64,000 bases of DNA from Phycisphaeraceae bacterium (GCA_029260715.1 JAJDCS010000041.1:1-64000); one strand, 5' to 3'. Positions 51,646 through 60,628 are shown, counted from the stretch's first letter. Translations and numbers: made by a program. Notes: generated by a model not told the origin, from the sequence alone.

Positions 51646-52014
51646 ATGACACATGAGAACAACGGCCTAGGCGTCTATGAAAACCCGACCCAAACACTAT
51701 TTTGTGAGGAGGCCTCCAGCGTGCTTCATGACCGGGGCGTGAACGAAGAGAGGAGGCGGAGCTATATCGACGAACACAACAAGGCCCTATCACAACTCGA
51801 CCAGGTGCCCAAACATCGGATCGCCGAAGAATACCGTCGGCTGATCTCGAAGCTGTGGGAACTCCGCAGACCCATCGTGCGATTCCCCAAGAAGCGAGGG
51901 TGGCCGGCTTTCGGCTCCCCAAAGAAACTCAACAACAAAAACTCGGCTAACGGCGGCCCCGACGCTCCGCCGCCCCCGCCCGTTAAACCAACCGGCGTGA
52001 CGGGTTCAAAATGA
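51646..52014 (+). CDS. Hypothetical 122 aa protein under a LexA-type promoter
   Basis: Not recognised. The product is hydrophilic. A helical, charged middle (about 27-75, NEERRRSYIDEHNKALSQLDQVPKHRIAEEYRRLISKLWEL) is followed by Lys/Arg-rich PKKRGWPAFGSPKKLN and a Pro-rich tail. It has no signal peptide or membrane helix. The ATG has no clear Shine-Dalgarno. The last 32 bases overlap the convergent MBL-fold gene. It starts about 40 bases after the predicted transcription start of the SOS-type promoter. A real gene is plausible but not proven. Confidence 0.5.
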   Translation: MTHENNGLGVYENPTQTLFCEEASSVLHDRGVNEERRRSYIDEHNKALSQLDQVPKHRIAEEYRRLISKLWELRRPIVRFPKKRGWPAFGSPKKLNNKNSANGGPDAPPPPPVKPTGVTGSK

Positions 52015-52654
52015 TGTTGTCGTGGCTGGGGATGATCACGTCGGCGATCTCGACCGCCTCGACAAAGCTGTCTTGGGCCTGCTGCGCGTCGTATCCACCC
52101 TTGAGGACGCGGCCCTGCTCCATGTGCTCGACCGTGGCCACCGCGTCGCCGGCTAGCAGCGTGGTGGAGTTGATGTGGCTTAAGAGCAGCCCGCACGTGC
52201 CGGGGCTGAAACCGGGCAGCGGGAACAGGTCCACCTGCTCGGCTAGCCTATCGGGCGCGGGCTGACATCGCTTCAGCAGTGACACTTCAGCTTCCAATAA
52301 CTGCTTGGCTTCGGGCAATGTTTCTTGCTTGAGTTGCTCGATCAGGTACGAGCCGACGCTCTGACGCTCCATCTCACTGATGTACCACGGCGCGTGCTCG
52401 AAGGCGGCTAGCCCGCGCCGGTGGGCCGGGCGGAAGTTGGTCAGGAACACATCCGTGACGGCTGACGGGTCCAGCCCGCTGCGCTCTTGAAGCCGGGCGG
52501 CGATCATCGGGCCGGGCAGCCCGGGGTCGATCAGGATCACCCGCTTGCCGCTGCGCACGAGCGTGGTGGTGGCGTGGGCGGTGCGCGTGGGCGTGCTCTC
52601 GTTCCACAACTCGTGGCAACTCAACGCGCCGATGCTGATTACGCGGTAGTCCAT
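51983..52654 (-). CDS. MBL-fold protein with degenerate metal site
   Basis: The 223 aa product has the metallo-beta-lactamase fold order: the strand VRSGKRVILIDPGLPGPM, then a DVFLTNFRPAHRRGL loop, then FPLPGFSPGTCGLLLS and LLAGDAV. The normal HxHxDH is replaced by N73-F-R-P-A-H78, so most metal ligands are missing, and GHTPGH is GFSPGT. It is probably a non-enzymatic or altered member. Its 3' end overlaps the LexA-type ORF by 32 bases. Confidence 0.72.
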   Translation of the reverse strand: MDYRVISIGALSCHELWNESTPTRTAHATTTLVRSGKRVILIDPGLPGPMIAARLQERSGLDPSAVTDVFLTNFRPAHRRGLAAFEHAPWYISEMERQSVGSYLIEQLKQETLPEAKQLLEAEVSLLKRCQPAPDRLAEQVDLFPLPGFSPGTCGLLLSHINSTTLLAGDAVATVEHMEQGRVLKGGYDAQQAQDSFVEAVEIADVIIPSHDNIILNPSRRLV

Positions 52655-52678
52655 AGGGGTGATTCTGTGTTACGGAAT

Positions 52679-52697
52679 GTCAGGTCAATGACCTGAC
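52679..52697. repeat. 9-bp inverted repeat upstream of the MBL-fold gene
   Basis: GTCAGGTCA, A, TGACCTGAC is a perfect inverted repeat with a one-base centre. It lies 25 bases upstream of the MBL start and 13 bases past the coaD stop. It could be an operator or part of the coaD 3' end; it is too tight for a usual terminator loop. Confidence 0.4.
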
Positions 52698-52709
52698 CTA
52701 CTTGCACCG

Positions 52710-53255
52710 CTAATCCTTAAGCCCGTCTTCGCGGATGCGCGAGATGCTCGCCCCGAGCTGTTGCTTTTTCTTCTTGAGCCGTTCGAGCACGTTAGGCGGC
52801 AGCAGCCGGTGCAGGCGTTCGACGTCACCGCCGGCGGCGATCTGGCGGATCAGGCTTGAGCTGGCAAAGGCGTACGCGTCTCCGGTCATGATAAAGACGG
52901 TCTCGATATCGGCCACCGCGCGGTTGGTTAGGGCTAGCTGGAACTCAAAATTCATGTCGGTCACGTTGCGTAGTCCGCGGAGGATCACGTTGGCGCCGAC
53001 GTGTTTGGCGTAGTCCACGGTTAGCCCTTCGAAGCTGTCGACGACCACACCGCTGTATTCCTCGCTTTTGACGATCTCATGGGCCATCTCGACGCGCTCG
53101 TCCATGGAGAAAAGCTGCTGCTTGGCGGGGTTGCGGGCGATCGCGAGGATGAGCTTATCGAACAGGACCTGCCCGCGGCGGAGCACGTCGAGGTGCCCGT
53201 TGGTCAGGGGGTCGAAAGTGCCTGGGAATAGGCCAATCCTGGTTCTCGGACTCAT
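52710..53255 (-). CDS. coaD: Phosphopantetheine adenylyltransferase
   Basis: CoaD makes dephospho-CoA from 4'-phosphopantetheine and ATP. From ATG 53255 it is 181 aa, with GLFPGTFDPLTNGHLDVLRRG (the HxGH-type nucleotidyl transferase site, here NGHLD), LRGLRNVTDMNFEFQLALTNR and SSSLIRQIAAGGD. The upstream ATG at 53300 adds 15 unlikely residues. Length and motifs fit the family. Confidence 0.95.
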   Translation of the reverse strand: MSPRTRIGLFPGTFDPLTNGHLDVLRRGQVLFDKLILAIARNPAKQQLFSMDERVEMAHEIVKSEEYSGVVVDSFEGLTVDYAKHVGANVILRGLRNVTDMNFEFQLALTNRAVADIETVFIMTGDAYAFASSSLIRQIAAGGDVERLHRLLPPNVLERLKKKKQQLGASISRIREDGLKD

Positions 53256-53464
53256 GGGCCAGAGTATATCAGCCCCGCCCTGGTCGGCTAATCGCTCCAT
53301 CCGTCACAGACGGCCACCCAACCCTCACAGGCTGTCCGAGTTCGCACAAATCGAGATTTATTCCGCCCGGGCCCTTGCCCGCCCCCCCCGCTGAATCGTT
53401 TAGTTGTGATAGTCGCGTTGAGGTAATGCGGCAGAGTCGAAGGCACTTGCAATTGGAGGTAACC

Positions 53465-53944
53465 ATGAACCGGATCTTTTTCTTAGCTGTACCCGCGGTG
53501 GTGTTGACCGCTTCTGTAGCCCTGGGCGATGACGGCCGGGTGGCGGAGGCGAGGGCGAAATACTCCTTGATCGACAGCCTGCGGTTTGACGAAAACGACT
53601 TGGCGAAGCTCGAACGCATGACATTGACTAGCGGCACCGTGCTGAGGGGAACGATACAGTCAGCAGCCATTGGGGCTACCGAGCCGATCGTGGCAGCGCC
53701 TCAGCCCCAATGGTTCGAGCCCAGCACACAGTTCGATACCCTGAACAACGACGGGAACCTCAAAGCCCCCAAGATCGGTATCAGCACGCCCTTGGTGCGC
53801 GTGGACGACCGGGCTATCAACGACAGTGAGCTTGTTATTGACGAACTAGCCATGGCTGCGACGCCGATCCCCGAGCCCGCGTCTGTTACGGCTCTGGCGA
53901 CTCTGATCGGGCTGCGGGTGGTGGGCCGCCGGGTGCGTAAATAA
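53465..53944 (+). CDS. PEP-CTERM surface protein
   Basis: The 159 aa product has an N-terminal signal peptide (FFLAVPAVVLTASVALG) and a C-terminal PEP-CTERM tail: IPEPAS, then a hydrophobic segment and the basic end RRVRK. Such proteins are sorted and processed by exosortase, often together with exopolysaccharide. GGAGG lies right before ATG 53465, which beats the longer frame from 53375. No known domain in the middle. A strong terminator follows. Confidence 0.85.
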   Translation: MNRIFFLAVPAVVLTASVALGDDGRVAEARAKYSLIDSLRFDENDLAKLERMTLTSGTVLRGTIQSAAIGATEPIVAAPQPQWFEPSTQFDTLNNDGNLKAPKIGISTPLVRVDDRAINDSELVIDELAMAATPIPEPASVTALATLIGLRVVGRRVRK

Positions 53945-54027
53945 TCCACGGACCAAGCGTAGACGAAACGAACCCTCGGTCCGGCCAAGCGAAGCAGCGG
54001 ATCGGGATACACAATTTGCCCTGGATC

Positions 54028-54071
54028 GGGCCTCGAACCGGATTGCCTCCCCGGTCGAGGCCCATTTTTTT
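54028..54071 (+). terminator. Rho-independent terminator of the PEP-CTERM gene
   Basis: GGGCCTCGAACCGG (54028-54041) pairs with CCGGTCGAGGCCC (54051-54063), with one bulged A, across a nine-base loop. It is followed by seven Ts (54065-54071). A very good terminator, 84 bases past the stop codon. Confidence 0.9.
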
Positions 54072-54141
54072 ATGCACCACGCGCGGGGCGAACGATCAAG
54101 CCCGCCACCCTGCGCCCGAGCCTGGTCGTTAAGATCAGAGT

Positions 54142-56391
54142 ATGGCCGCCACCCAAACCGCAGCCTCGCCCTTGCGACTGGGCACGCCCGTGCAAGACCT
54201 GCCCGGCGTGGGCGACCGCCGCGCCCAGCTATACACCCGTCTTGGCATCCACACCGTGAGCGACCTGATCCGCCACCTGCCCACGCGATACGAGCAGCAG
54301 TGGGACGAGTGCCCGATCGACGACCTGCCCATGAACCAGGTGGGCACCACACGGGCCATGATCGTGGCCACGCGCGTCGTGTCGGGGCGGCACCACCGTG
54401 GCGTGAAGCCCCGCTTCGAAGCCACCCTTGAGGACCACTCTGGCAGGCTCACGGCTGTGTGGTTCAACGGGCTGTACCTGCAAGAAAAGCTCCACCCCGG
54501 CTTAAGCGTCCGCATCCAAGGCAAGACCATCGCTTACCGCGGCCAACCCAAGATCGTCAACCCCAAATGGGAGGCGCTCCAAGACCCCGACAAGACCCCG
54601 ACTCGGGCTGGGCGTCTGCGTCCGGTCTACCCAGCCACCGAAGAGCTGTCCACCCACACGATTGAGCGGCTGATCAAGCAGACCCTGCCTCGTGTGCTGG
54701 GCCTGGTGACCGATCCAGTGCCCCCCTGCCTGCTCGAACCCCACGGCATGCCCCCCCTGCCCGACGCGTTCAAGATGGCCCACCAGCCCGCCGACATGGC
54801 CCAGGCGACGGCGGCGCGGCAGCGACTGGCTTACAACGAGCTATTGCTATTGCAACTGGGGATCGCCGCCAAACGCAGCTACAACCAGACGCGCCTCGAA
54901 GCGCCGCCCCTGCGCTGGTCGCCCGCCATCGACCAGCACATCCGCCAGCGGTTCCCGTTCCAACTCACAGATGCTCAAGAAAAAGTTGTGCGTGAGATCA
55001 CCGGCGACCTGCGGCGCGACCACCCCATGAACCGGTTGCTGCAAGGCGACGTGGGCTCGGGCAAGACGGTGGTGGCGTTATACGCGCTGCTGTTGGCTGT
55101 GGCGAACCGGAAGCAGGGCGCGCTGATGGCGCCGACGGAGTTGCTGGCTGAGCAGCACTTTCAGTCGATCAGCGCGATGTTGAAGGGGTCGAACGTGAAG
55201 CTTGCGTTGCTGACGGGGGGGCAAGGCACTTCGCGCGGCACGCACCGGGCGGCGATGGTTAAGCGGATCGAGCACGGGCAGGTTGATATCGTCATTGGGA
55301 CGCAGGCTTTGCTGACGGAATCGGTGATGTTCAAAGACCTGGCTGTGGCGGTAATCGACGAGCAGCACCGGTTCGGGGTGCTGCAACGCGCCGCGTTCCG
55401 CAGCCGCCCCACCCCCGGAACCCCCGGAAGCGGTGGCGAGGCTGGTAAAGTGTCATCTCGCCCGTCCGGACCGCTGGATCGGCAGCCGTCGCCGCACTAC
55501 CTGGTCATGACGGCCACGCCGATCCCGCGTTCGCTTAGCCTAACGCTGTTCGGCGACCTGGACGTCTCGACCATCACAGGCTTGCCGCCCGGGCGCACGC
55601 CGATCACCACTCGCCTGGTCAAGCCCGATCAAGCCGACCGGGTCTACACCCACCTGGCCCAGCGCGTGGCGCGTGGCGAGCAGGCGTATGTCGTCGTGCC
55701 CGCGATCGATGGCGACGAAACCGCAAGCCTACTCGACCAAGACAAGCCAACCGCCACGCGCGGCAACGCGGCCAATCAACTTAAGAGCGTGCGTGCCCAC
55801 GCGCGGTGGTTGGCTGACAAGTACCTGCCCGACCACCGTGTCTCAGCCATCCACGGGAAACTCAAGCCCCAGACCCGCGATTCGATCATGCAAAAGTTCC
55901 GGGCTGGGCAGACCCACGTGCTCGTGGCTACGACGGTGATTGAGGTGGGCGTGGACGTGCCTAACGCCACTATGATGGTCGTCGAGCACGCCGAGCGGTT
56001 CGGGCTGGCTCAGTTGCACCAGCTACGCGGGCGTATCGGGCGCGGCACGGAGGGGCAACGCAGCGTGTGTGTTTTTATCGCCGACGCGACGACGGAGGAC
56101 GCGACACAACGCCTCGAAGCGATCGCCAATACAGCTGACGGGTTCAAGATCGCTGAGCGCGACCTGGCTATCCGTGGCATGGGCGACTTCTTCGGCACGC
56201 GTCAGCACGGCATGCCCCCGCTACGCGTGGCACGCATCCCCGATGACATGAAATTGCTCAAGCGGACGCGTGATGATGCGCAGGGTGTTATTGACGACGA
56301 CCCGACGCTCTCCAAGCCGGGGCATACGTTGCTGCGGAAGCTGTTGATTCAGCAGTATGGGGATGCGCTTGGGTTGATTGATGTGGGGTAG
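54142..56391 (+). CDS. recG: RecG ATP-dependent DNA helicase
   Basis: RecG branch-migrates forks and Holliday junctions. The 749 aa protein has the N-terminal wedge (GVGDRRAQLYTRLGIHTVSDLIRHLPTRY), Walker A GDVGSGKT near residue 300, the helicase motif DEQHRFGVLQ, motif III TATPIPRSL, and motif VI HQLRGRIGRG. Between DEQH and motif III lies a 28-residue Pro/Gly-rich insertion (about 421-449), encoded by tandem CCCCCGGA-type repeats. The insertion is the only unusual point. Confidence 0.95.
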   Translation: MAATQTAASPLRLGTPVQDLPGVGDRRAQLYTRLGIHTVSDLIRHLPTRYEQQWDECPIDDLPMNQVGTTRAMIVATRVVSGRHHRGVKPRFEATLEDHSGRLTAVWFNGLYLQEKLHPGLSVRIQGKTIAYRGQPKIVNPKWEALQDPDKTPTRAGRLRPVYPATEELSTHTIERLIKQTLPRVLGLVTDPVPPCLLEPHGMPPLPDAFKMAHQPADMAQATAARQRLAYNELLLLQLGIAAKRSYNQTRLEAPPLRWSPAIDQHIRQRFPFQLTDAQEKVVREITGDLRRDHPMNRLLQGDVGSGKTVVALYALLLAVANRKQGALMAPTELLAEQHFQSISAMLKGSNVKLALLTGGQGTSRGTHRAAMVKRIEHGQVDIVIGTQALLTESVMFKDLAVAVIDEQHRFGVLQRAAFRSRPTPGTPGSGGEAGKVSSRPSGPLDRQPSPHYLVMTATPIPRSLSLTLFGDLDVSTITGLPPGRTPITTRLVKPDQADRVYTHLAQRVARGEQAYVVVPAIDGDETASLLDQDKPTATRGNAANQLKSVRAHARWLADKYLPDHRVSAIHGKLKPQTRDSIMQKFRAGQTHVLVATTVIEVGVDVPNATMMVVEHAERFGLAQLHQLRGRIGRGTEGQRSVCVFIADATTEDATQRLEAIANTADGFKIAERDLAIRGMGDFFGTRQHGMPPLRVARIPDDMKLLKRTRDDAQGVIDDDPTLSKPGHTLLRKLLIQQYGDALGLIDVG

Positions 56392-56436
56392 GTATGCAGG
56401 ATGGTGAAGCACAGACTGCGCAACTCACCTGCGACA

Positions 56437-56477
56437 CGGCACGGCCGACTCGCTTTGCTCGCTGGCCGTGGCACCCC
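56437..56477 (+). repeat. REP-like dispersed repeat (family GGCACGGCC), copy 3
   Basis: CGGCACGGCCGACTCGCTTT then GCTCGCTGGCCGTGGCACCCC, matching copy 1 over its full length in opposite orientation. It sits between recG and the MMPL gene. Confidence 0.75.
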
Positions 56478-56569
56478 GGCCCCCGGCCCCACGGAAACCG
56501 ACTCTACAGGTCTAATCTCGCTTCGCCGGCTTTGCCCCCCCGCCCCGTGGGTCTTACGATTTCAGCTTG

Positions 56570-59338
56570 ATGAAGATCGATCACTTGCGTCATCGTTGTT
56601 TGGGGGGGTGGGCGCGTTGGGTGTGCCGACGGCCTTGGTGGGTGCTGGGGGTGGCTTTGGCGGTCACGGCGGCGTCGGTGGTTACCACATGTTTCCAACT
56701 GACGTTTCAGTCCGACCGCAACGCGCTGCTGTCCCCAGATTTGGAATGGAACCGCTACTTCGAAGACTGGCGGGCTAGCTTTCCGGGTGATCAGGATTTT
56801 TATGTGGTGATCGACAGCGGCCCCCCGGAAGCTCCCGACCGAGACGAGCGGTTGGTGGAGGCTAAGGCGTTGGCTGATCAACTTGGCCCCGCGCTTCAAG
56901 CAAACTCGCACGTCGATTTAGCCGTGTCGGGTTTTGACCGCTCTCAATTCAGCCCTCGCACGATCCGTTTGCTGGACATGTCGGAATTCCAGACGCGCCT
57001 GGCACAGATCGCTCAATCGCAGCCCCTGCTTCAAGCCGACACGCCCCAGCGGTTCTTGGCTGGGGTCATGGCGTCGCTACAGCAACAGAAACAGGACGTG
57101 TCCGAGGCACAGGCGGCCCAGGCGATCGAGGCGTTGACGGGGTTCATCCACGCGATCAGGCAAACGCTCGCGTCGCCGCCCGATGATCGGCCCAACTTCG
57201 GCGACTTGGCCATGCCGACGGAAGAGGCGGTTGGGCGCGAGTACCTGGTTAGCCCGAACGGTCGGCTGCTGTTCATCCGGGTGACGCCCCGCTTTGAGAA
57301 TGGCTCGATAAACGCGCTGCGCCCGGCGATCACGGCGATCCGAGAGGTGGTGACCAAGTATGCGGCTCAATACCCGCAGATCGAAGCGGGGCTGACGGGC
57401 ATCGACGTGGTCGAAGCGGACGAGACGGACGCGGCGACACGCGACAGCACTATCGCTTCGATCATCGCGGCGGCGCTGATTACCGTGTTGCTGCTTAGCG
57501 CGTTCCACAGTTGGCGGACACCGCTTTTAGTAATGCTGGCGTTGACGGCGGGTATCACCTGGTCGTTCGGGTTCCTCACGCTGACGGTGGGACACCTTCA
57601 GGTGATTAGCGTGATCTTCGCGGTGATCCTTTTGGGATTGGGCGTGGCGTTCGGCATCCACATCCTCTCTTGCATGGAGCTGGTGCGCCACCGCTACGCA
57701 GACGACGCGGCGGGCTTTGAAGCGGCTATGGTCGAAACAATCCAGACGGTCGGGCCGGGCGTGATCACCGGCGCGGTGACCACGTCCGTGGCGTTCTGCA
57801 TGACGCTGCTGACGGACTTCAAGGGCGTGGCGGAGATGGGGCTGATCGCCGCGGCGGGGATCATGCTTTGCTTGCTTGCCATGTTCACCGTACTGCCGGC
57901 GTTGCTTCGGGTGTTCGCGCCGCACCACCGCTGCTACACGCCGTTGGCCGATCGGTATTTCCACCTGTTCGACCCGGCTTGGGTCATGCCGTTTGTGCGT
58001 CGGCCGTACGCCACGCTGGCGGTGAGCGGGGTGCTCACAGCGGCATGCTTGGCAGCCACAACCGGGATGCGGTTCGATTACGACCTGACAAACCTCTACC
58101 CGCGCGGGGTTGATAGTGTCCAATGGCAGCAGCGGATCACTCAAGACGGGGGGCAGTCGATATGGACGGCTGTGAGCGTGGTGGATTCGCTTGAGTCGGC
58201 TCGTCGGCGCAAGGCGCGGTTTTTGGAGTTGGGCGTTGTGGACCGTGTGAACGGGATCGGGCTGCTGTTCCCGGAGGACGAGCAGCAGAAGCTCGAAGCT
58301 ATTAAAGCGGTGCGGAACAAGCTGGGCGACGCGTTGACGGGCACACTCAACGATAGACCAGCAACACCCGATCCGCCAAGCATCGACCTGGGTTCGCAAC
58401 TGTCGGCGATGCTGTTGGCCATGCAAGCGGCTGCCTCGCGCGACATGCCCCAAGAGATCCGACAAGAGTTCGACCGCTTACAGCAGGCCCTGCTCCAAGC
58501 GATTTCGGTGCAACAAGGCTTAGCCCCTGACCAGCGGACGGCAAGACTGGCCGTGTTGCAAGACGAATATCAGCGGTGGCGCTACAACACCGCCACTCAG
58601 ATCGACCAAGCGTTGGACACCGCCCCCCTGGAGCCCAGCGATTTGCCTAGCGAGCTCGTTTGGCCATATGAGGCGAAGGCTGGGCCGTATGAGGGCGGGT
58701 ATGCGTTGGAGGTTCAGCCGAAGCTGCCTGAGGACGCGCGTCTGTCCGGGCCGTTGGACCCGAGGTTCTTGCCGAAGTTCGTACACCGGCTCAAGGAGAT
58801 CGATTCGAAAGTCACCGGGGTAATCGTCCAGGTCTTTCACTCGGGCCATCTGATTTTGAAGTCCTACCGCTTGGCAGGGGTGTACGCGTTGGTGGCAGTG
58901 CTGCTGTTGGTGTGGGTGGATTTCTGGTCGCTGCGTGCTGCTGTGCTGAGTTTGGTGCCGGTGGCGGTGGGGTTCGCGGTGACGTTCGGTGTGATGCGGC
59001 TGTTGGGCATGCGCATCAACCCAGCGAACATTATTGTGCTGCCGCTGATGTTCGGGATTGGTGTGGACTGCGGCGTGCATATGTTGCACCGCTATGTTCA
59101 GGCGCCCGGGGATGACCCGCCCGGCCTAACCAAGGGGACGGGCAAGGCGATCACGATCACGAGCTTGACGACGATGATTGGTTTTGGGGCGATGATGCTG
59201 GCTCGCCACCGCGGGATCGCCAGCCTGGGGTTTGTCATGACGACGGGCATCGGGCTGACGATGCTGGCTTGCTGGGCGGTGGTGCCCGCGTGGCTGGTGG
59301 TGCGGCGGGCTACTTCAAAAAACACCCTCAATCAGTAG
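56570..59338 (+). CDS. MMPL / RND-family transporter (HpnN-like)
   Basis: The 922 aa product has the RND layout: one N-terminal helix (PWWVLGVALAVTAASVVTTC), a periplasmic domain, five helices (for example LITVLLLSAFHSWRTPLLVMLAL), a helix opening the second half near residue 475, a second periplasmic domain and five final helices. The internal repeat and the NPANIIVLPLMFGIGVDCGVHMLHRY segment match hopanoid/lipid exporters of the HpnN/MMPL branch. The ATG at 56570 (second codon of the frame) is preferred. Cargo unknown; lipids are likely. Its end overlaps convergent tadA by 11 bases. Confidence 0.85.
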   Translation: MKIDHLRHRCLGGWARWVCRRPWWVLGVALAVTAASVVTTCFQLTFQSDRNALLSPDLEWNRYFEDWRASFPGDQDFYVVIDSGPPEAPDRDERLVEAKALADQLGPALQANSHVDLAVSGFDRSQFSPRTIRLLDMSEFQTRLAQIAQSQPLLQADTPQRFLAGVMASLQQQKQDVSEAQAAQAIEALTGFIHAIRQTLASPPDDRPNFGDLAMPTEEAVGREYLVSPNGRLLFIRVTPRFENGSINALRPAITAIREVVTKYAAQYPQIEAGLTGIDVVEADETDAATRDSTIASIIAAALITVLLLSAFHSWRTPLLVMLALTAGITWSFGFLTLTVGHLQVISVIFAVILLGLGVAFGIHILSCMELVRHRYADDAAGFEAAMVETIQTVGPGVITGAVTTSVAFCMTLLTDFKGVAEMGLIAAAGIMLCLLAMFTVLPALLRVFAPHHRCYTPLADRYFHLFDPAWVMPFVRRPYATLAVSGVLTAACLAATTGMRFDYDLTNLYPRGVDSVQWQQRITQDGGQSIWTAVSVVDSLESARRRKARFLELGVVDRVNGIGLLFPEDEQQKLEAIKAVRNKLGDALTGTLNDRPATPDPPSIDLGSQLSAMLLAMQAAASRDMPQEIRQEFDRLQQALLQAISVQQGLAPDQRTARLAVLQDEYQRWRYNTATQIDQALDTAPLEPSDLPSELVWPYEAKAGPYEGGYALEVQPKLPEDARLSGPLDPRFLPKFVHRLKEIDSKVTGVIVQVFHSGHLILKSYRLAGVYALVAVLLLVWVDFWSLRAAVLSLVPVAVGFAVTFGVMRLLGMRINPANIIVLPLMFGIGVDCGVHMLHRYVQAPGDDPPGLTKGTGKAITITSLTTMIGFGAMMLARHRGIASLGFVMTTGIGLTMLACWAVVPAWLVVRRATSKNTLNQ

Positions 59339-59861
59339 CGGGCTGACCGATGGGCTTGGCGGTGCCGGTTGTCCCACGCCTGGCTTGGAAAAACGCGGTC
59401 AACAGCGAGCCGCATTCGTCAGCCAACACACCGCTGACCACTTCTACACGGTGATTAAATCGCTCATCCGTACACAGTTGGTGCAAAGTATCCACGCAGC
59501 CCATTTTGGGGTCGGCGGCGGCGTAGATTAGACGGTCGATGCGGGCGTTGACCAGGGCGCCGGCGCACATGGGGCACGGCTCCAGCGTGACGGCCATGGC
59601 GCAGCCGTCGAGTCGCCAGCCGCCTATTTTTTTTGCTGCTTGTCGTAGCGCGATGATCTCGGCGTGTGCGGTGGGGTCGGCTGATGACTCGCGGAGGTTG
59701 TGGGCTTGGGCTAACACTTCGTTGTCGCGGTAGACCACGGCGCCGACGGGTACTTCGCCGAGTGTGGCAGCGGCGTGCGCCTGGGCCAGAGCGCGTTGCA
59801 TCATGGCGGTGTCGGTTTCCAGCCGTAGCCGGCTGTTTTGTGTTTGAGGTGTTGCGTTCAT
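59328..59861 (-). CDS. tadA: tRNA-specific adenosine deaminase
   Basis: TadA converts A34 of tRNA-Arg (ACG) to inosine. The 177 aa protein has the HAE catalytic motif in DPTAHAEIIALR and the zinc ligands PCPMCAGAL. The C-terminal end (ARRGTTGTAKPIGQPATD) is longer than usual. ATG 59861 follows a GTG codon that may also be used. Confidence 0.93.
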   Translation of the reverse strand: MNATPQTQNSRLRLETDTAMMQRALAQAHAAATLGEVPVGAVVYRDNEVLAQAHNLRESSADPTAHAEIIALRQAAKKIGGWRLDGCAMAVTLEPCPMCAGALVNARIDRLIYAAADPKMGCVDTLHQLCTDERFNHRVEVVSGVLADECGSLLTAFFQARRGTTGTAKPIGQPATD

Positions 59862-59890
59862 CACAGCGGCTCTGGCGTGCCCACACCCGC

Positions 59891-60628
59891 TTATTTCGAC
59901 GCGCCGACGGGTTGCTTATCCGGGCTTGCCGTCCTGTTAGGGGCACCGCCCCCGTCGGCTGCTTTGGACAGCGGCGTTGCGACGTGGGCCAAGATTGTTA
60001 CGCCGCCTTGGACGCGTTGGCCTTGCTTGACCACGACTTGCGGCTGCAACTGATCGGGCAGGTAAAGCTCCGTCGTTGAGCCGAACTTGATAAGCCCGAT
60101 GCGTTGGCCGCGTTGGACGATCTGCTCTTCGGTCACGCCGCACACGATTTTGCGCGCCAGCACACCGGCCACCTGTCGCACAGCCGCGACCGGGTGCCCG
60201 TGGGCCGGGTGGGTCAACACAACCAAGTTCGACTCGTTGACCTCGGCTGATTCGGGGTTCAGCGCGTTGATGTGTTTGCCGTCCTTGTGCCGGATGGATT
60301 CGACCAAGCCGTGACAGGGGCTTCGGTTTACGTGTACGTCCAGCAGGCTCATGAAAACACGCACGCAGGTCGCCGGGCCGTCGAACGGCTCGAAATGTTC
60401 CACACGGTGGACCGAGCTGACGCGTCCGTCGGCCGGACTTACCACCGCGCCGCGCTGCGAGGGGGTCTGCCGGGTGGGGTCTCTGAAAAAGCACGCGACG
60501 GCGAAAACCGCCAGCAACGCAACGATTGCCAAGGGCCACCAACCCATTGCCAGCGACGCAACCACCGCCACCAGGCCGATCACGAAGGCCGACATCCATT
60601 CCCGCTTGCCGTAGCTGCTTAGTGTCAT
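59891..60628 (-). CDS. psd: Phosphatidylserine decarboxylase
   Basis: Psd makes phosphatidylethanolamine from phosphatidylserine and matures by self-cleavage. The 245 aa protein has two membrane-near helices at the start, PADGRVSSV, then DVHVNRSPCHG, and near residue 188 IKFGSTTELYLP. FGST takes the place of the LGST cleavage site and provides the Ser that becomes the pyruvoyl group. A Gly/Asn/Pro-rich tail follows. It is of the short, archaeal-type family. Confidence 0.92.
   Translation of the reverse strand: MTLSSYGKREWMSAFVIGLVAVVASLAMGWWPLAIVALLAVFAVACFFRDPTRQTPSQRGAVVSPADGRVSSVHRVEHFEPFDGPATCVRVFMSLLDVHVNRSPCHGLVESIRHKDGKHINALNPESAEVNESNLVVLTHPAHGHPVAAVRQVAGVLARKIVCGVTEEQIVQRGQRIGLIKFGSTTELYLPDQLQPQVVVKQGQRVQGGVTILAHVATPLSKAADGGGAPNRTASPDKQPVGASK

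Noticed and set aside
51377-51649. 90-codon frame across the LexA-type promoter
   Set aside because: The promoter lies inside it, and it has no ribosome-binding site or recognisable protein features.
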